Below are positions 58,451-64,000 of a stretch of DNA of 64,000 bases, in pieces. The stretch lies in contig CP141132.1 of NCBI GenBank assembly GCA_035236585.1, positions 25,007,445-25,071,444 of the forward strand, in the 5' to 3' direction. Position numbers and translations under genes: made by a program. Source of the stretch: Warburgia ugandensis. Taxonomy: Eukaryota; Streptophyta; Magnoliopsida; Canellales; Canellaceae. Under the pieces are notes generated by a model. It saw only the letters and a program-made list of their open reading frames with translations. It was not told the DNA's origin and did not search any database. The first letter of the stretch is position 1; each line of letters starts with the position of its first letter.

Positions 58451-60161
58451 CTGCGGCAACTTTCCTTATGGTATCACCCCTTCTTAAGTTAGAACCCACC
58501 CGTCTATATATATAGCCCATGTTTCATACGAACTTTCCAAGTAGAGATGGGTAAGACACCTTGAAATCAAGCTATCCTTTAGTGTTATTTTATGATGGAG
58601 TTTTGGATTTCTAGTTATTGTCTTAGCTATTTGCTTTCTAATTCAGGTTAGTAGTTTGCTTTCTTTGGTATAGTTTTTATTGCACTAGTTTTCATTATTT
58701 TGCTTTCTAATTTTGCACCCTTCTTTTCATCTAGCTTTCTCTTTCTTCTTTACCTCAATTCCACCTGTTTTTCCTTTTTATTCTCAAGATTTAACTTAAC
58801 TCTTCTCTGCTAATGACAGCCAAGAGAAGAGCTCACTTAGGCCTTGATTTCCCTTCTTGAATTTCACATTTTGATCCTTTTGTTTGTTCTTAGTTTTAGG
58901 TTAATTTCATTGCCATAGTTCACCCACATAGTGTTCTTTTCTCTAAATTCCTTTGTGGGTTTTCTTTGAAAGTCATCATTCTTTAGTTTGTAAGCATTAG
59001 ATTATTTTCTTAATGTTTTTAAAATAGTATTTTATGCCTAAGAATTAGATGCAATTTCTAGCAACAAAACATGTATTATACATCTAATTTATGGTGTAAT
59101 TTGGAGGTGATTTAATAAATTTTTGTGGGAATTCTTGTTATGGAATGTTTCTTTTATCAAAATAATTAATATTTGGGTTATTTATTTGCATAAAATTTGT
59201 GGTTTCAATTGCTTCCTATCACTACATTTGTTTAATGTTCTTAAGTAGTTGAAATCTGAAAATTTTCTCTCCCTAACTTTGTGCTTTGTTTCTAACCATC
59301 TAAACACATTATTTGCAAGAATACTTAGGAACCCATTTAGATTTTTATGTTTTTTATTAGATCCAGTCATTAATTTTTATGATAGTTCACTTTTAATTCA
59401 TGAATTCATGTCACTTTCACACCTTAGAACTATGCATACAATCCATGGATCATGCATATGGTACTAGGTCACCTTCCTTTTTGGTTTTTGCTTAGTTTAG
59501 TTACTTAATTTAGTTTTAGTAGTAGTTAATTTATTATTTTCATCTTAGTTTAGGTTTAGAAAGTTTTCTTTTTGAATTTTAGGAAGCTCCATCTTTAAGA
59601 AGTTTTAACAATTAAGAAGTGTTAAAATTTAGAAAGTCTTTTTAATGGTAGTTTTCATTCACATGCATCTTTCTAATTTCTTGTTAAGGTTAGTTAGATC
59701 TCATTGGCTACTTCTTTTTGCATGTTAGTTTAGTGTTAGAAATTTTCCTAAATTGGTTTTAGAAAGTTCTATTTTTTGAAGGTTTCTAATTCTAGTTTAG
59801 GAAAGTGTCATTTTTAGTAGTTTCCTTTAACTTAAGTTTCTTAATTTGGTTCATGCCAATTTAGAATTAGTTTTCTTTAGTAACTAGCATGTTAGTTAGG
59901 ATAGTTTCTAATTTCATTGTTTAGTATTAGTTTTTAGTAAGTTTCTTTAAAGTTTAGTTTCTAATTCCATGCATGCTTCCATTTCACATTGATTTTCTAA
60001 TTTAAATCTCAACTCTATTTTTGTGGTTGAAATTAATCAATTTGAATAAAATCCATCCCATTGCAAATATGTGAGAACACCCATGGGATTCACCCTCGCT
60101 TGCATAAAAGTACTACACTGATTCATGTGCTTATGAGTAATTTTAAGGCTACACTAAAGGG

Positions 60162-60764
60162 TGGCTAAGGTTATTCCTCTTCATTTCCTCACCATTGGAT
60201 CATACTTCACCTTGATTGAATGGTTGTGATAGCTTAGAAATTTCCTTGTCCCAATCATGTTTTGTAGCTCTTTTATTCTCATCCATTGAATCAAGTACCC
60301 CCTAAAATGAATGGCTTGGATTCCATTGGGATTTTCTTATCTAGATCTCGTCCTCTCCTTAATTTTTCTCTTAGGCCACCATTATTTTCTCCAAACAATG
60401 GAAATTGAGGAGTGGAAGATGACTTTGTACTTGGAGGAACACATTTTCTCCTAAAATTAAGGTTGGCATTCCAGCAATAAAATCTCCACCAATGACGTTT
60501 AGTTGTGATCTTCTTTGCAGTCCTACTTCTCAATGGTTTATCCTTGTTTAAGTGACTTATCATTAAACACTTAAGATAGCCATATTTTAGGGTGAATCTT
60601 CGCCATTAAGGGCTTTAAATTTAAGGTTAAATGGTGATCATAGATTTTCAGTAAATTGTCTCTCTCCTCTCCACTTATTCTCCTCCTTTATTTCCACACA
60701 CAGAGACATATTTTATATGTCTCACACATCCACTTTCATGACAAAATCATGGAGCTCCTTTGGT
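60162..60764. other. Right flank of the nest; no gene recognised
   Basis: A minus-strand frame of 90 codons (60291-60563) has no known motif. The end of the stretch (60660-60740) has a CT-rich segment followed by 'ccacacacagagacat', similar in style to the LTR leader at 39225-39330. Confidence 0.35.
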
Positions 60765-62927
60765 TGTGATGCCCCCAATCTTTTTCTTAGAAATAGATTT
60801 TGTATAATATTTTTGAAAATTTGGTGAAGATCAATCCTTTAAAAAAATTTATTGCATAATAATAGATTTTGAACTAGCTCCTCAAGCCCAAGTACGTTAA
60901 TAAAATTTCCATAATAAATGTCAAAATACAATTCATATTTTCTAGCCTGTCAAGACCTACTAATCATAGCCTAAAAGCTACCAAGTTTAATCACAATATA
61001 GAGTTCAAAAATTATAATTTATTACAAATTGACTAAAGCCTTCAAATAAAGTAATATTATTCTTAGTTCTTCATACTTTGAAACTCCAAATCTTCTCAAT
61101 CTTCTGTGTGTCAATCCAAAGTCGTTGCTTTTGTCCTTCACCTATGAGGTGGTTTGGTGAGTAATATGAGTTATCCAGTAGAGAATCCAAAACTAACCAA
61201 AAACTACCAAAATCATGCTATGTGAGTTAATAAGTTCAAAAGTGTATATATGCACTATTAAATATGTCATTGTCAAATTGCAACACTTCAATTTATATCA
61301 TAAAATTACACTAAAATTGAAACAAATATAATATTGGATAATATAAACAATATCCAAGGCATATAAATATCTAAGCAAAATCTAATCCATATCCATTGAA
61401 TGATTAATTTGTCAATCAATCCATTCAATGATAAATATATAACTGAGTAGGACTTATCATCATACCACAAGCACTGGTCAATATTCTCAAAAAAATACCG
61501 ACATGTCAACCAATGTCCAAACAAAATAGAAGACTAACTATGCACGTAGCTAACCAAAGTATCAATCTACACTTGTTAATGGGTGCTACACTGACTACAC
61601 CATTGCATGGGGTCATATATAAAATTTTCCAAGTCAAGATTCAACTAATTTGAGTCTCTTGATTCTCAAAATTCTATTGCACTAAAGTGTCAAAATCAAA
61701 CTAGAATGAATATACAAAATTATCACTAATTAAAATTTCTTGCTAAATCCAATTATGTATAAAATCTTAGATCAAATTGTGCCAAAATATTGTAGGATAA
61801 AATCAAAATATAGGTGTGTGCAATTCTCTTGGAATTGAAATTAGAATTTGAAATAGTATTCATCTATAAGAAAGGAAGCCAAACTCAAATCTAAGAGAAA
61901 TAATTCATGGACCACATATTTAAAATACACACACTACCTAACCAATCATTGGTTAAAAATGAGGAATTATCGTAATCCTTTGTAAAATTATAATTTATTT
62001 ATTTTAATTCAAAGTTTACAAAATAAAAAATCCTTTTCCATCATTTAAGTACTAAAATCATAAGCTAACACATATTCTTAAATTCTAAAACATTCTTCAA
62101 AGTAACTTATAGATTTTATTTATTAAAATAAATCCTTAGCCTCAGAACAAAGCTCAAGAAGTATGAGAATTATATGTAAATTATCCATCCCGATTTCAAA
62201 ACATACTTCCATGGTCATACTACAACACAATGCATTAGATAATATAGATATGATTAATGTACTACATGTTATACACAATATGTCAAGTGCAACAGTCTTT
62301 ACTATGTGTGCTATATATCATGAGCATCATTTCAACACTAGCATGCTCAATGCTATCTATCTTCATGTGTCTAATTACTATTAGATAGCCATGTGCAAAT
62401 CATTATTCAGCACTCATGCACCTAGTTACAACTAGATGTTGGGTACCCATTCCCCTATTCGTAACTAGACTATTTGATGCATATGCAACTAGTAATCAAG
62501 TAATACTTGGTGCTCATACAACTAACCACTGATCAATAATCGATGCCTTAGGTGTTTGAGTATAACAATGCACTCTATGCATCTAAGTATTGATCAGCAA
62601 GCCACAAACCTAAACTTGATCTACGCTTGGAGCAACTATCATATGGAAGGTATTATGCGTCTGAGCCTTACATAGTGAACTATAAGAATTTCAAGTCCAA
62701 GGTGTCACGCACCTAGAACTATTAGATCTCTATAAGAAAATTGGTATTCAATAGTCTATTGTGTCAAAGCTTAGTCTGATACATCATGCATTTAAACAAA
62801 ACTTGGCTCACAATGTATCTAATTCTTATTTAAAACATTATCAACCTTAGCACAATTAGTTACCTAATGCTGCTAGAAATCTAGTGTAGCATGTGTTTAA
62901 ATTTTTCTTAGTACATGGTATGATTGC
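60765..62927 (-). repeat. Probable gypsy-like LTR, cut by a LINE
   Basis: The plus strand starts TGTGATGCCCCC at 60765, which on the minus strand gives an LTR 3' end (GGGCATCACA) like those of the 2.55-kb solo LTRs (GGTCGTCACA). A 'ttggtgagtaatatgagttatccagtagag' type stretch near 61150-61185 has the same layout as 'gggtgagtatatactatactcagtaggag' in the solo LTRs. Positions 62390-62650 have loosely repeated words (atgcaactag, caactagt). The 5' end is not found; the LINE starting near 62928 may have removed or interrupted it. Confidence 0.4.
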
Positions 62928-62976
62928 TAATACCGCCAATGCTGGTCCCAAGCCCGAATGAAAAAGGAGGAGGGTC

Positions 62977-63256
62977 TTGCATCAGGTGCTAGCCAGCAAG
63001 GGAGAAGTTGAAGATGATTTTGTTATTTCTCTCTTACAAATGAATATGCATTTGTATATTAGTTTGTGAGGAAGAAATGAAAATCATCTCTAGCTTCTTA
63101 AAATATGGCAACCCTTGCGTCAGGTAGCCAGCTGACAAGGGTGAACTTGAAGATGATTTGTTATTTCTTTTCCACTTACAAAAGAATATGCATTTGTATA
63201 TTAGTTTGTAAGGAAGAAATGAAAATCATCTTCAGCTTTTTAAAACTATGGCAACC
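62977..63256. repeat. 138-bp tandem duplication in the LINE 5' region
   Basis: Two copies with a period of 138 bp, starting 'ttgcatcagg' at 62977 and 'ttgcgtcagg' at 63115. Both contain 'gaagatgattt' and 'aatatgcatttgtatatta'. Confidence 0.9.
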
Positions 63257-63313
63257 TAAAAATGACATAAATAAAAAACTGACATTCCCTCATGCTAGGG
63301 CACAGGCAAGGGT

Positions 63314-63449
63314 TGCTAAGGCGTTCTCTTAGAAGCAAAGCACTACATCGGATCCCAGGTGTAGTGAAAAATGGACAAGGGCTACTAGACGGTCCCCTCG
63401 GAAGTGACGTGCTGCATCAAAACCCAGGTGTAATGAAAAGAAGACATGG
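63314..63449. repeat. 68-bp tandem repeat in the LINE 5' region
   Basis: Two diverged units, 63314-63380 and 63381-63449, share 'cccaggtgta', 'gtgaaaa' or 'atgaaaa', and 'acaaggg' or 'acatggg'. Such a doubled 5' motif may carry promoter sequence, but that is inference. Confidence 0.7.
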
Positions 63450-63530
63450 GTTCATGCCATAGAGGTTGAGAAAGGTGATAGTAAATAGGATATCTCCAGA
63501 ACATAAGATTCATATCACCATATGAATATA

Positions 63531-64000
63531 GGGACATTGACAGGTAAGAGTTTGGAGTTAGTAGACGCGATGAAATGTGGGAGAGTCAACATCACTTGTA
63601 TCCAAGAAACCAAGTGAAAAGGGGATAAAGCTAGAGAAAGAGATGGGTATAAATTATAGTACATAGGAAAGGAAAATAACATAAATGGAGAAGGAATAAT
63701 AGTGGATAAGGATTTAAAGGATAAAGTTGTGGATGTTAAAAGAATCAGTAATAGAATTATAATAATAAAACTTGTTCTAGGAGAGCAGATTATAAATGTT
63801 ATAAGTGCATAAGCACCACAAGTTGGGTTACAAGATATAATCAAGAGACAGTTTTGGGAAGATATGGAGGGAGTCATGTAAGAAATTCCCAACACTAAGG
63901 GGATATTTATAGGAGTGGACTTAAATGGCCATGTAGGAAAACATAAGGAAGGATATGATAGAATACATGGAGGGTGTGGTATAAGTGAACAAAATGAGAT
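63531..64000 (+). pseudogene. RTE LINE endonuclease domain, broken and partial
   Basis: The domain would nick the target DNA (AP-endonuclease type). One plus-strand frame reads GTLTGKSLELVDAM, then NITCIQETK, stop, KGDKARE, GEGIIVDKDLKD, VVDVKRISNRIII, NVISA, stop, APQVG, then GIFIGVDLNGHVGKHKEG near the window end. The catalytic QET motif and the GVDLNGH (family GDLNxH-like) motif are present. The stops near 63617 and 63655 replace Trp codons (TGG to TGA or TAG), and that near 63809 replaces a Tyr codon. The 3' part is outside the window. Confidence 0.88.

Larger units (their letters stand above)
29576..60156 (+). mobile_element. Athila-like non-coding LTR element, heavily nested
   Basis: Two direct LTRs, 29576-34624 and 50366-60156 (both split by later insertions), flank a short internal region (34625-35166 plus 50260-50365). 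The 5' flank is GAGGG (29571-29575) and the 3' flank AAGGG (60157-60161), a 4-of-5 target duplication. LTR ends are TGATAAG at the start and GCCACACCA / GCTACACTA at the finish. A decayed tRNA-Asp primer site follows the 5' LTR at once. After removing later insertions the internal part is only about 650 bp with no coding signal, so I read it as a non-autonomous (LARD-like) or internally deleted member of an Athila-like family. It hosts a solo LTR, an inverted LTR with its own nested element, and a further LTR element. Confidence 0.75.
50366..60156 (+). repeat. 3' LTR (copy B) of the outer element, with an LTR element inside
   Basis: It begins TGGGTAAGTG, followed by text matching copy A ('tataaataatacccaattag'), and ends GCTACACTA before AAGGG. 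An LTR element at 51509-58450 splits it. The left arm matches 29576-30360 and the right arm (58451 onward) matches 30365-30500 and 33066-34624. The net length is about 2.85 kb. The copy ends in TA where copy A has CA. Confidence 0.78.
62928..64000 (+). mobile_element. RTE-clade LINE, 5' half, runs off the window
   Basis: A 5' untranslated region of plant RTE type ('ctggtcccaagcccgaatga', 'aaaggaggagggt', 'gtgtagtgaaaa') is followed by the endonuclease domain. The reverse transcriptase would lie past 64000. Two tandem duplications lie in the 5' region (62977-63256 and 63314-63449). The endonuclease is broken by stops, so this copy is also dead. Confidence 0.85.

Noticed and set aside
51504..58455. 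Target duplication for element H
   Set aside because: CAAGG and CTGCG share only two of five bases, so no duplication is claimed.
60291..60563. 90-codon minus-strand frame
   Set aside because: No recognised motif, no splice or promoter context, and it sits in repeat-like flanking text; not enough to call a gene.
63515..63895. 126-codon minus-strand frame
   Set aside because: It is the reverse complement of the LINE endonuclease domain, which has clear motifs on the plus strand.

Overview
The window looks like nuclear DNA from a flowering plant, probably one with a large, repeat-rich genome. It is AT-rich and packed with plant-type transposable elements: an RTE-clade LINE, a CACTA (En/Spm) DNA transposon with tnp2 and Ptta-type genes, Ty3/gypsy-like LTR retrotransposons primed by initiator-Met tRNA, and an Athila-like LTR family with a decayed tRNA-Asp primer site. 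I see no intact host protein-coding gene, no tRNA or rRNA gene and no CRISPR array. The species cannot be told from the sequence.

Layout. Positions 1-4903 hold two minus-strand LTRs of the Athila-like family; the second is split by a 5'-truncated RTE LINE (3293-4743). Positions 4904-8201 hold no recognisable gene, only a 254-bp tandem duplication. Positions 8202-22068 are one degenerate CACTA transposon of about 13.9 kb. It has matching 28-bp terminal inverted repeats, arrays of short subterminal repeats, a broken tnp2 transposase (9205-12446), two minisatellites (64-bp and 81-bp units), a broken Ptta/En-Spm gene split by a 2.55-kb solo LTR, and an Ulp1-like protease tail that has lost its catalytic Cys. 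Positions 22069-26306 are gene-free. Positions 26312-28755 are an Athila-like solo LTR on the minus strand.

Positions 29576-60156 are a deep nest. The outer element is an Athila-like, apparently non-coding LTR element: LTR, about 650 bp of internal sequence, LTR, flanked by GAGGG/AAGGG. Its 5' LTR holds a solo LTR (30530-33060). Its internal region holds a minus-strand LTR (35167-38471 plus 49576-50259). That LTR is itself split by a gypsy-like element (38472-49575) with gag, protease and RT relics, whose 3' LTR in turn carries another solo LTR (46902-49456). The outer 3' LTR holds a further gypsy-like element (51509-58450), and its protease relic carries a 59-bp RTE 3' tail. Positions 60162-64000 hold a probable minus-strand LTR and then the 5' half of another RTE LINE, including its endonuclease domain, which runs off the window.

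Every coding relic is broken. Many stops can be read as C-to-T or G-to-A changes (CAG, CAA, CGA or TGG turned into stops), as expected for old, methylated, silenced elements. The three 2.5-kb solo LTRs with perfect 5-bp target duplications are the clearest calls. The window's interest lies in the order of nested events, the CACTA structure with its internal minisatellites, and the odd LTR arrangement at 38472-49575. I did not find a new functional system.
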